Source: an uncultured bacterium
GTDB taxonomy: Bacteria > Cyanobacteriota > Vampirovibrionia > Gastranaerophilales > Gastranaerophilaceae
Assembly (NCBI GenBank): GCA_900554385.1
Contig: USHE01000010.1
Location: 1 to 20,400 of the forward strand
Direction: 5' to 3'
Length of the DNA: 20,400 nucleotides
How positions within the stretch are numbered: the stretch's first letter is position 1; every line of letters begins with the position of its first letter. The position numbers and the translations under genes are program-made. The notes under the pieces are model-generated. The model searched no databases. It saw only the letters and a program-made list of their open reading frames with translations, and was not told the DNA's origin. This document shows positions 1 through 6,151 of the stretch, one piece after another.

Positions 1-1
1 T

Positions 2-631
2 ACCGTAGGTTTTAGACTAGTACTTAGAAGTGCATCTCAAAAAGATTTTGACAGTGTATTTCAGGAACTCGGGAAAATGGTAAAAGCCGGCAATTTTAAA
101 GTAAAAGAAATTGAAAATTATAGATTAACCAGAAAAGACAGCTACGTTTCGTCCAAAACACTTGATAAATTTGAAAAAATCTGCCAATCCAAAGGTCAAT
201 TTCCATCCAGAAGCGGTAAAGCAATTCCGAACGGATATACTGCAGTCCATCTTACTATAGAGCTTCCAAACGGACAAATTGCGGAAATTCAAATTATGGG
301 TAGAGATTTGGAAAGAATAAAAGAACTCGAAGACTTTTATTACAAAAAACGCTGCCACAAATCATTTGACCCTAAATATAAGCAAATCGAAGACTTAATG
401 GATGAGAAAATGAAAAAACTTGATGATTTCCAAAAAGAATCACTCAACAGGTACATTAAAGATTCATTCATTCACGCAAGAGAACTTCCTCCAAGAACTC
501 ACAAAAACAAAGATTCAGCTAAAGACTTTCTACCAATACCTTATTCCCTACCTCAAGAGTTGGGATTTGCAAATTTGTTTAAATTAAAAGAACAATGCGA
601 TTTAGCTGCAAAAACTGTTAAACAGAAATAA
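2..631 (+). CDS. RelA/SpoT-type (p)ppGpp synthetase-domain protein, 3' part only
   Basis: The reading frame is open from the left edge, so the N-terminus lies outside the window. The first visible residues (TVGFRLVL, then SQKDFDSVFQELGKM) match the end of the D-x-x-G-x-R motif of RelA/SpoT nucleotidyltransferase domains. Further on, GYTAVHLTIELPNGQIAEIQI matches the later synthetase motif (GYxSVHL...EIQIRT) that contains the catalytic Glu. The usual RT after EIQI is replaced by MG. About 100 charged residues follow, with no TGS or ACT domain. It may therefore be a small alarmone synthetase, a SAS-type toxin, or a domain within a larger protein; that cannot be decided without the start. The stop overlaps the end of the convergent rRNA methyltransferase gene by 14 nt. 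The family call is moderately sure and the biochemical activity is inferred. Confidence 0.6.
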   Translation, partial: TVGFRLVLRSASQKDFDSVFQELGKMVKAGNFKVKEIENYRLTRKDSYVSSKTLDKFEKICQSKGQFPSRSGKAIPNGYTAVHLTIELPNGQIAEIQIMGRDLERIKELEDFYYKKRCHKSFDPKYKQIEDLMDEKMKKLDDFQKESLNRYIKDSFIHARELPPRTHKNKDSAKDFLPIPYSLPQELGFANLFKLKEQCDLAAKTVKQK

Positions 632-1967
632 TTGCAACATTTTCCACATGATAAGTGTGACAGAACATATCAAAAGGCTGTATGCTTTCAACGCGGCAGC
701 CTTTTTCTCGTAAATATTTCAAATCACGAGCCAATGTTGCAGGGTTGCAGCTTACGTAAACAATAGTACCCTTTGAAAGCCTTAACGCCTCATCCAAAGA
801 CTGCTGCGTACAGCCTTTACGCGGCGGGTCAAGAATTATCACGTCAAACTTGCGTTTTGTTTTCTTGCAGTATAAAGCAGTATCCATATTGTGAAGCTCA
901 ACATTATGAATATCGTTCAACTCGAGAACTTCTCTTGCTTTTGTAACAGAATCTTTGTTTTCTTCAACTGACACAACCTTTTCCGCCACATCACAAACAG
1001 AAATTCCAAAAGTTGCAACACCAGCATAAGCATCTAACACTGTAGGATTTTCAAAATTATTTTTTATATAGTCTTTCACGTAAGAAAAAATATTTTCTGC
1101 ACTTTTAGGATTTACCTGAAAAAATGTATTAGCACCAATTCTAAATGTCTTATCCAGCAGTCTTTCTTTTACAAAATCTTTTCCGCAAACACATTCAGTT
1201 TCTGCCCCGAGAATAACATTTGTCTGCTTAGTATTAAAATTTACACACACACCGGAAACAGATTTGAATTCCGCAAAAATCTCATTGCAAAAATCTTTTA
1301 ACCGAGGAAAAACTTTTTTTGAATTAACGACAAGAGTAACCAGAACCTTACCGGTAGCCGCAGAAACTCTTAAGACCACATGCCTCAAATCACCGGCATG
1401 CTTTTTCTCATTATAACCGGAGATACTGTAATCAAAAGATTTCACGCGTATAAATTCTATAATTTCATCACAAATTTGCGGTTGAATAGGGCAATGTTTA
1501 ATATTTACAATTTCGTGAGTCTGAGGTTTGTAATAGCCGGCAAGAAGTCTTTTTGAAACTTTTGTTTGAGAAACAGGATACTGAATTTTATGCCTATATT
1601 CTTTTATTTGAGGGCTTGGAATAGGATTAGGAACTTCAATATCCAATCCGCCGATTGAGCGCATAGCATCTTCCACGATTTGCCTTTTTAATTCAAGCTG
1701 ATAATCATAGTCAATAAATTGAAGCTGGCATGCCCCGCATACCTTTTGCAGCGCACAAAACGGCTCAACCCTGTGAGGAGAAGGTTTTAGGATATCAAGA
1801 ATTTTAGCATTTGCATAATTTTTAGTAATTTTTGTGATTTTAATCTTCAATTCATCTTCAGGACAGGCATTGTCGACAAAAACCACACAGCCGTCAACTC
1901 TGGCAATACCTGTTCCTAAGTTAGAGAGTTTTTCAATACTTACAGTCAATTCGTCATTAATATTCAT
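618..1967 (-). CDS. rlmCD: 23S rRNA (uracil-C5)-methyltransferase, RlmD/RlmCD (RumA) family
   Basis: This SAM-dependent enzyme methylates C5 of uridine in 23S rRNA. The 449-aa product has an N-terminal TRAM domain (about residues 1-57). Iron-sulphur cysteines follow as C-x5-CGAC, with a fourth Cys in HCPIQ. The SAM-binding loop is LDAYAGVATFG, then DPPRKG, and the nucleophilic Cys is at about residue 407 in YVSCNPATLARD. I chose the ATG at 1967 because it begins a normal TRAM domain. The upstream alternative would add 27 unrelated residues and overlap the prepilin gene. No Shine-Dalgarno precedes 1967; a TGt-TATAAT box ends 6 nt before it. The gene lies 19 nt downstream of the prepilin stop and may also receive read-through from it. 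The family is certain; RlmC, RlmD or RlmCD specificity cannot be assigned. Confidence 0.93.
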   Translation of the reverse strand: MNINDELTVSIEKLSNLGTGIARVDGCVVFVDNACPEDELKIKITKITKNYANAKILDILKPSPHRVEPFCALQKVCGACQLQFIDYDYQLELKRQIVEDAMRSIGGLDIEVPNPIPSPQIKEYRHKIQYPVSQTKVSKRLLAGYYKPQTHEIVNIKHCPIQPQICDEIIEFIRVKSFDYSISGYNEKKHAGDLRHVVLRVSAATGKVLVTLVVNSKKVFPRLKDFCNEIFAEFKSVSGVCVNFNTKQTNVILGAETECVCGKDFVKERLLDKTFRIGANTFFQVNPKSAENIFSYVKDYIKNNFENPTVLDAYAGVATFGISVCDVAEKVVSVEENKDSVTKAREVLELNDIHNVELHNMDTALYCKKTKRKFDVIILDPPRKGCTQQSLDEALRLSKGTIVYVSCNPATLARDLKYLREKGCRVESIQPFDMFCHTYHVENVAIISV

Positions 1968-1982
1968 ACAAATATTATAACA
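1968..1982 (-). promoter_or_regulatory. Extended -10 promoter, leaderless type, for the rRNA methyltransferase
   Basis: On the minus strand the sequence reads TGTTATAATATTTGT then ATG. It has a consensus TATAAT at 1979-1974 with the TGn extension and only 6 nt before the start codon. Transcription would begin at or next to the A of ATG. No convincing -35 and no Shine-Dalgarno are seen. The box lies just beyond the prepilin stop codon. Confidence 0.6.
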
Positions 1983-1986
1983 TAAA

Positions 1987-2682
1987 TTACTTTGGAAGAT
2001 GGCTAAAAAAATCAGGCTCCGATAAAGCTTTGTAAGTACAACCTGCACCGTTCATATTAGAACCGGAAGTTAATGAGCAATAAGAGTCAGATATGCTATA
2101 ATAAGCAGTACCATGAACACCCATAGGTTTTAACGCCCCCTTATCATCAAGTTCAAACATGAAAACATCTTGCCCGAGACGATTAGGATTTTTATTATAT
2201 CCGTTTACATCAACCGTAATATAAATATTATTACCAGCAGGAGAATTTTCTATAAGTATCAAAGTTGAATCATTTAAAACAAATTGCCCATCATCTGTAT
2301 AATACATAGAAATATTTGTTTTACCATTATAAGTCTTATATGTTCTTTGAAATTCATCATAAGCAGAGCCGCCTGCATCAAAATTAGGTACGCAACTTTT
2401 AGGGATATCAGTTCCCATACCACAATCTTTGACAAAACGAAGATACTTCATAAGCATAAATTTCAAAGTATAAGGTTGTAAATTTGCAGAAGTAGCACGC
2501 TCTCCATTGCTTGCAGCGTACATATCAAGTGCCTGTTGCAAAAGTGAATATGAACGTTTTAAGGCAACCGAAAGCTCTTTATTTTTAGTATTATTAATGA
2601 CTGAGGGCAGAGTAATAGCTGCAACCACGCCAATAATCCCCAGAGTAATCAAAACTTCTGCGAGCGTAAACGCTTTTTTCAT
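1987..2682 (-). CDS. Type IV prepilin-like / pseudopilin protein
   Basis: The N-terminus MKKA|FTLAEVLITLGIIG followed by VVAAITLPS is a class III signal. It has a short basic leader, a prepilin-peptidase site before Phe, Glu at mature position 5, and a hydrophobic helix of about 20 residues. The -1 residue is Ala instead of the usual Gly. The mature domain (about 200 aa) is rich in Asn, Tyr and Gly and has Cys near both ends, with DVNGYNKNPNRLGQD resembling the calcium-binding loops of pseudopilins. No pilus assembly genes are adjacent. The start is supported by TAGGAGG five bases before the ATG. The gene diverges from an XRE regulator. Type IV pilus and type II secretion roles cannot be separated. 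Confidence 0.88.
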   Translation of the reverse strand: MKKAFTLAEVLITLGIIGVVAAITLPSVINNTKNKELSVALKRSYSLLQQALDMYAASNGERATSANLQPYTLKFMLMKYLRFVKDCGMGTDIPKSCVPNFDAGGSAYDEFQRTYKTYNGKTNISMYYTDDGQFVLNDSTLILIENSPAGNNIYITVDVNGYNKNPNRLGQDVFMFELDDKGALKPMGVHGTAYYSISDSYCSLTSGSNMNGAGCTYKALSEPDFFSHLPK

Positions 2683-2718
2683 CTTAGCCTCCTATATTTT
2701 TTAAGGTATAACCAATAA

Positions 2719-2735
2719 GCTATATCTAATATAGC
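2719..2735. promoter_or_regulatory. Perfect palindrome, probable operator between prepilin and XRE genes
   Basis: GCTATAT-CTA-ATATAGC is a 7-bp perfect inverted repeat with a 3-bp centre. It covers the prepilin -10 box and sits 23 bp before the XRE start. Its position and symmetry suit a dimeric HTH repressor, most simply the adjacent XRE protein. This is inference, since AT-rich palindromes also arise by chance. Confidence 0.45.
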
Positions 2736-2756
2736 ATAAGTTCATAGAATTAACAA
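2728..2756 (-). promoter_or_regulatory. Promoter of the prepilin gene
   Basis: On the minus strand, TTGTTA (2756-2751) and TATATT (2733-2728) are separated by exactly 17 bp, with a TGc extension before the -10. The leader would be about 40 nt and contains TAGGAGG. The -10 lies inside the palindrome at 2719-2735, so a bound regulator would block it. Confidence 0.6.
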
Positions 2757-2757
2757 C

Positions 2758-3042
2758 ATGGGATACGTAAGAAAAACAAACAACACCAAAAAGCAAAAGT
2801 TATTAAAAATCATAGGACAATTAATCAAAGAAAAACGTTTGCAAAAAGAAAAGGGGATATTATTACTTGGTTATGAATATGACGTTTCCGGCAGCTCAAT
2901 CATGCATCTGGAACGAGGAGAGCGTGATGTACAGGTCACAACCCTATGGAAGTTAGCAAATGCTTTTGGCATGTCATTTTCAGAATTTGTAAAAGAAGTA
3001 GAAACGCGACTGCCGGAAGGATTTAAACTGATTGATGACTAA
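2758..3042 (+). CDS. Small XRE-family HTH transcriptional regulator
   Basis: This 94-aa protein has a Lys-rich N-terminus and a Cro/C1-type helix-turn-helix at about residues 27-75. The recognition part is SGSSIMHLERGERDVQVTTL, followed by WKLANAFGMSFSEFV, typical of the XRE fold. There is no ligand or dimerisation domain. It probably acts as a compact repressor at the palindrome upstream, controlling itself and the divergent prepilin. No Shine-Dalgarno is seen before the ATG; a TAGAAT hexamer lies 7 nt upstream, so the mRNA may be leaderless. The same arrangement recurs at 17331-18269. The fold is clear; the target is inferred. Confidence 0.85.
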   Translation: MGYVRKTNNTKKQKLLKIIGQLIKEKRLQKEKGILLLGYEYDVSGSSIMHLERGERDVQVTTLWKLANAFGMSFSEFVKEVETRLPEGFKLIDD

Positions 3043-3057
3043 AAAGAAAAAAAGTAG

Positions 3058-3085
3058 TTGACAGAAAAAGTTTTTTTGATACTAT
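3058..3085 (+). promoter_or_regulatory. Promoter of tRNA-Val
   Basis: A consensus TTGACA at 3058-3063, a 16-bp spacer, and an extended -10 (TGa-TACTAT, hexamer 3080-3085) place the start of transcription about 12 nt before the tRNA. Confidence 0.65.
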
Positions 3086-3104
3086 AGAAGATGTCGAGAG
3101 ACAA

Positions 3105-3177
3105 GGGCGTTTAGCTCAGTTGGTAGAGCGTCTCCCTTACAAGGAGAGGGTCAGAAGTTCGAGTCTTCTAACGCCCA
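3105..3177 (+). tRNA. tRNA-Val (anticodon UAC)
   Basis: This is a 73-nt cloverleaf without an encoded CCA. The acceptor pair is GGGCGTT with AACGCCC and the discriminator is A. The D arm is AGCTCAGTTGGTAGAGCG. The anticodon stem TCTCC/GGAGA encloses CTTACAA with TAC at 3138-3140. The T arm is AGAAG-TTCGAGT-CTTCT. It has its own promoter and terminator. Confidence 0.96.
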
Positions 3178-3180
3178 AAT

Positions 3181-3211
3181 AAAAGGAGGAACACTGGTTG
3201 CTCCTTTTTTT
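3181..3211 (+). terminator. Rho-independent terminator of tRNA-Val
   Basis: AAAAGGAG-G-AAC pairs with GTT-G-CTCCTTTT (one G-G mismatch) and is followed by a T tract. It lies 4 nt after the tRNA. Confidence 0.8.
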
Positions 3212-3222
3212 ATTGCTAAAAG

Positions 3223-3243
3223 ATGCTGAAACAAGTTCAGCAT
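3223..3243. repeat. Short palindromic dispersed element (AAACAAGTTCAGCATG type)
   Basis: ATGCTGAA-ACAAG-TTCAGCAT forms an 8-bp hairpin with a 5-nt loop. A related core, AAACAAGTTCAGTATG, recurs at 3570-3585 with 15 of 16 bases matching but a degraded left arm. Palindromes of this general sequence are, to my recollection, dispersed between genes in many unrelated bacteria. There is no coding potential. Confidence 0.5.
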
Positions 3244-3281
3244 GATGCTATAAAGATTGTGTCCACACTATGAACTTTGCT

Positions 3282-3298
3282 TCATCGCATGGGGCGTT
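3282..3298 (+). repeat. Copy of the tRNA-Ala 5' end and its upstream flank
   Basis: The 17-nt string TCATCGCATGGGGCGTT occurs here and again at 3368-3384, where its last 8 nt are the start of tRNA-Ala. After this copy the sequence departs from a functional tRNA, although GGGG here and CCCC at about 3340-3343 could still pair. It may be a decayed tRNA, a partial duplication, or the scar of a recombination event. The remainder of 3212-3376 shows no gene. Confidence 0.6.
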
Positions 3299-3376
3299 GG
3301 CAGGGACCCGCAAATTTGATGGGGGATACTGCGCTCGACCCCAAACACAATCAAACAACTACATACATCATCGCAT

Positions 3377-3449
3377 GGGGCGTTAGCGCAGTTGGTAGCG
3401 CACGACACTGGCAGTGTCGGGGGCAGGGGTTAGAATCCCCTACGCTCCA
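3377..3449 (+). tRNA. tRNA-Ala (anticodon GGC)
   Basis: This is a 73-nt cloverleaf without an encoded CCA. The acceptor GGGGCGT pairs with ACGCTCC and includes the G3:U70 wobble that specifies alanine. The discriminator is A. The anticodon stem CGACA/TGTCG encloses CTGGCAG with GGC at 3410-3412. The T arm is AGGGG-TTAGAAT-CCCCT. The upstream promoter is not obvious. Confidence 0.96.
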
Positions 3450-3454
3450 AATTA

Positions 3455-3479
3455 AAAAAGAGCCTTAATGGCTCTTTTT
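3455..3479 (+). terminator. Rho-independent terminator of tRNA-Ala
   Basis: AAAAAGAGCC-TTAAT-GGCTCTTTTT is a 10-bp stem with a T run, 5 nt after the tRNA. From here to 3625 I see no gene, only the second AAACAAGTTCAG core. Confidence 0.88.
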
Positions 3480-3625
3480 ATTACTTTTAAATATTATCGT
3501 CAAAAAGCACAAGCTAAAATTTTTAAGCCTTAGATGTTCTTCAGAACTTGAATAAAAAGTAAGCTGGTTAAACAAGTTCAGTATGGCTCTCTTAGCTATT
3601 ATTCAAAGCCACAATCTTAGCAGAT

Positions 3626-4138
3626 TTAGATAAACTTAACGGTTTCAGTTAAATTCAAACGTTCACTATGACGTACATTTGGTTCTGCATCAGGTGCAGG
3701 ATAACCTGTTGGAAAAATCGCAACCGGAATAATATTTTCAGGAAGCGCGAATTTTTCAATAACGGCTTGCGGATCAAAATGCCCGACCCAAGTTGTCCCC
3801 AGCCCTAGATTTGCTATTTCTAACATCATGTGAGTTGCGACAATACTTGCATCCACTTCACCCATATCTTTATTATCATAAGAACGCTTCCAGCTTACAG
3901 AATTATCATAACAAATCAAAAAAGCGAGCGGAGCGTCAAAATGAAATCTCGTACACTCTTTTAATTTTGCAAGACTTTCATCACTTTCGAGAACAAATAT
4001 TCGCTGCGGCTGAAAATTCACCGCAGTCGGAGCAAGTCTGCCTGCTTCAAGAATATTTTCAATTTTTTCTTGTTCAACTTTATTTTGCGCAAATTTTCTT
4101 ACAGAATAACGCTCTTTTAACAAATCCATAAACACCAT
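3626..4138 (-). CDS. Nitroreductase-family FMN-dependent oxidoreductase
   Basis: This 170-aa protein has the small nitroreductase fold. RYSVRKF near the N-terminus and APTAVNFQP at about residues 36-44 are the usual FMN-phosphate and isoalloxazine contacts. DASIVATHMMLEIANLGLGTTWVG is the conserved helix and loop, and it ends with a typical FPTGYPA stretch. Such enzymes reduce nitro groups, quinones or flavins with NAD(P)H; the natural substrate cannot be inferred. AGGAGG six bases before the ATG at 4138 supports the start. The upstream TPR gene ends 11 nt away, so the two are probably co-transcribed. Confidence 0.9.
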   Translation of the reverse strand: MVFMDLLKERYSVRKFAQNKVEQEKIENILEAGRLAPTAVNFQPQRIFVLESDESLAKLKECTRFHFDAPLAFLICYDNSVSWKRSYDNKDMGEVDASIVATHMMLEIANLGLGTTWVGHFDPQAVIEKFALPENIIPVAIFPTGYPAPDAEPNVRHSERLNLTETVKFI

Positions 4139-4149
4139 ATAAAACCTCC

Positions 4150-4641
4150 TTATTTTAAATATTTTTGCAAAATTAATTTTTTGAGAGCTTTAGAGTGAAC
4201 CGCCATTGGCTCAAGTTCAATAACCTTATCAAGTGAGTCCACAGCTTCTTTATATAAACCTAATTTCTTTTGAACAACAGCGGCATAAAAATACGCATCA
4301 GCAAAACCTTTATCAAGCTGAACAGCCTTTTGAAAATCACTGAGCGCATCTTGCAATTCACATTCTTCAGGTTCTTCATAGGAAAGAATTGCCTGCGCAC
4401 GATTAAAATAAGCATCCGTCATGCCTGAATCAATTTCGATTGCCTTTGAATAATTTTCTAAAGCCGCCTGCAGCTGATTAAGATTGTGATAGGCAATACC
4501 TTTAGAAAAATAAGTAAGAGCTGATTTGTCATTCAACTCTAAAGATTTTTCAAAGTACTCAAGGGCTTTTTCAAAATTTTGCTGATTTGTCTGCTCAATC
4601 CCTAAGCTTGTATAATATTTATAATCTTTTTCCTTATCCAT
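4150..4641 (-). CDS. Tetratricopeptide-repeat protein
   Basis: This 163-aa protein is almost entirely TPR units. About four 34-residue repeats are visible, with motifs such as ALEYFEKSLELNDKSALTYF, ALENYSKAIEID, ALSDFQKAVQLDKGFADAYF and AVDSLDKVIELEP. There is no signal peptide or membrane segment, so it is a cytoplasmic scaffold or adaptor with unknown partners. AAGGAG precedes the ATG at 4641. It is the first gene of a pair with the nitroreductase; the functional link is unknown. Confidence 0.85.
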   Translation of the reverse strand: MDKEKDYKYYTSLGIEQTNQQNFEKALEYFEKSLELNDKSALTYFSKGIAYHNLNQLQAALENYSKAIEIDSGMTDAYFNRAQAILSYEEPEECELQDALSDFQKAVQLDKGFADAYFYAAVVQKKLGLYKEAVDSLDKVIELEPMAVHSKALKKLILQKYLK

Positions 4642-4659
4642 AAAATTCTCCTTATCTGA

Positions 4660-4688
4660 ATAATACTTAAAAAAATCCGTGTTTACAA
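4660..4688 (-). promoter_or_regulatory. Promoter of the TPR-nitroreductase operon
   Basis: On the minus strand, TTGTAA (4688-4683), a 17-bp spacer and TATTAT (4665-4660) lie just upstream of AAGGAG and the TPR start. Confidence 0.6.
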
Positions 4689-4719
4689 TAGCGCAGAAGT
4701 TAATTCAAAAAGTACCTTT

Positions 4720-4747
4720 TTGACTAATGAAACAAAATTTTTATTTT
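4720..4747 (+). promoter_or_regulatory. Probable promoter of the alpha-amylase-like gene
   Basis: TTGACT (4720-4725) and TATTTT (4742-4747) are 16 bp apart and would give a leader of only a few nucleotides before the ATG at 4761. No Shine-Dalgarno is visible. It diverges from the TPR operon promoter. Confidence 0.4.
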
Positions 4748-4760
4748 TAATAATAAAGAC

Positions 4761-6071
4761 ATGAATATAATTAATAAATTACTGACAACACTAGGATACA
4801 ACAGCAAGCTCCATTTTGATAAATGGACTAAAGAACATGAATTTGTTTCAGGCAAGAAGAAATGGATTGCGAATATACTGCCGTCAGAACTTTTAACACG
4901 AAACATAAAACACGCCGTGGAATCGCTTGTAACATTATGTGAATGTGATGAATTTTTCAGAGAATTTCCAGAAAATATAAAAAGTCCTGATTACGGAGAT
5001 AAATGGGGCAGGCTTGCGAATTACATCGAAATAAACAATCGTGCAATAGCTGAAATGCACGGAGATAAGACTTCAAACGGAATTTTAAGCACAATAAAAA
5101 TTCTTCCGGCAATTCCCCCTTCAGCAAAAAGCTGGGCAAACTGCATTATCTTATCGCAAATTTTTCCGAATATATATGGTGATGGCTATAACAAAGGACC
5201 TTTTGAAGAAAATTCTATATACGGTATAAAATTAAATGCAGGATACAGCGACAACATTATAGATAGGTCTATTATTGATAAGATTTCTGCGGAAGAACAA
5301 TTTAAAGCATTTAATGATTTAGCACATTTTCACGGATTAAAAACAGGGTTTCGGACAGTAATATCAGCCGACCAGATTAAAGTGTGCTATCCAGATCACG
5401 AAGAAGGTTTTGGATGGTGCAAACCTGAGCATCAGGAACTTTTTATAAATGAACACGTTAAACTTATGAAACTTGGATTTGAGAGCATATTTATAGATTC
5501 AGCCAAACACATAGGCGGATATGAATGCGAAAATTACACAGGAGTAGGAGATTTGCCTGAATACGGTCAGATGCAGTATATATTGCAGCAAATACGAGAA
5601 CGTTCGGGAATGACAACGCTAAGTTTCGTGGGAGAAAAAAGTACCGGAGATTTTGAAAGGTATAAAAATCTGGGACTTACATCAGGCACAGCTTTTGTAA
5701 CACCGGATGATTTCAATAACGTAAAACAGTGGTCGGAAAAATTAAAATACAACAGAGAGTACGCCCCAGGAATTGAAGTATCAAACGACAACGACAATGG
5801 CGGCTCCAGATATGAGGACAGGCTGAACCGAATAAATACATGTCTGTTCGGCTATGAATACCCGAGCGATAAACTTCCTAGTTTTATGCAAATGGAAGAT
5901 TTATTTCCGCTGAGATACGACACAAGCACCCACCACCTTATGATGACAAACCCGTCTTACTCAACAGACGGAACACCAGAAAGCCACTGGGAAAATCTTT
6001 TTTCCAAAGACGACGGACGTGCTTATAACGCAAAAGTCGGAGAGTTATTCAGCTATGCATTAAATTTGTAG
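4761..6071 (+). CDS. Divergent alpha-amylase-like (GH13-type barrel) protein, function unknown
   Basis: I do not recognise a named family for this 436-aa protein. Three short motifs occur in the order and context of GH13 barrels: GFESIFIDSAKHIGG with Asp246 (compare GFRxDxAKH, nucleophile), LSFVGEKS with Glu292 (compare xxGE, acid/base), and EVSNDND at about 340-345 (compare the NHD motif). Upstream, AFNDLAHFHGLKTGFRTVISADQ resembles the 'helix plus strand' before region I. The region I His and the Arg of region II are not evident, so activity is uncertain. There is no signal peptide, and a cytoplasmic location is likely. The N-terminal 100 residues match nothing I know. No Shine-Dalgarno is clear at the ATG. 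The stop is TAG, 80 nt before the sigma factor gene. Confidence 0.5.
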   Translation: MNIINKLLTTLGYNSKLHFDKWTKEHEFVSGKKKWIANILPSELLTRNIKHAVESLVTLCECDEFFREFPENIKSPDYGDKWGRLANYIEINNRAIAEMHGDKTSNGILSTIKILPAIPPSAKSWANCIILSQIFPNIYGDGYNKGPFEENSIYGIKLNAGYSDNIIDRSIIDKISAEEQFKAFNDLAHFHGLKTGFRTVISADQIKVCYPDHEEGFGWCKPEHQELFINEHVKLMKLGFESIFIDSAKHIGGYECENYTGVGDLPEYGQMQYILQQIRERSGMTTLSFVGEKSTGDFERYKNLGLTSGTAFVTPDDFNNVKQWSEKLKYNREYAPGIEVSNDNDNGGSRYEDRLNRINTCLFGYEYPSDKLPSFMQMEDLFPLRYDTSTHHLMMTNPSYSTDGTPESHWENLFSKDDGRAYNAKVGELFSYALNL

Positions 6072-6151
6072 AATATAGCTATGAAACATTTTTATCTTTC
6101 TTTCGTCTGACTTCATATAAAACATACAAACAATCAAAAGAGAGGGTTTTT

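Noticed and set aside
618..2048. Longer start of the rRNA methyltransferase at 2048
   Set aside because: The extra 27 residues are not part of a TRAM domain and would overlap the prepilin coding region by about 60 nt.
3277..3468. 63-codon open frame on the plus strand
   Set aside because: It runs through the whole tRNA-Ala gene and the partial tRNA copy; its length is explained by the GC-rich tRNA.
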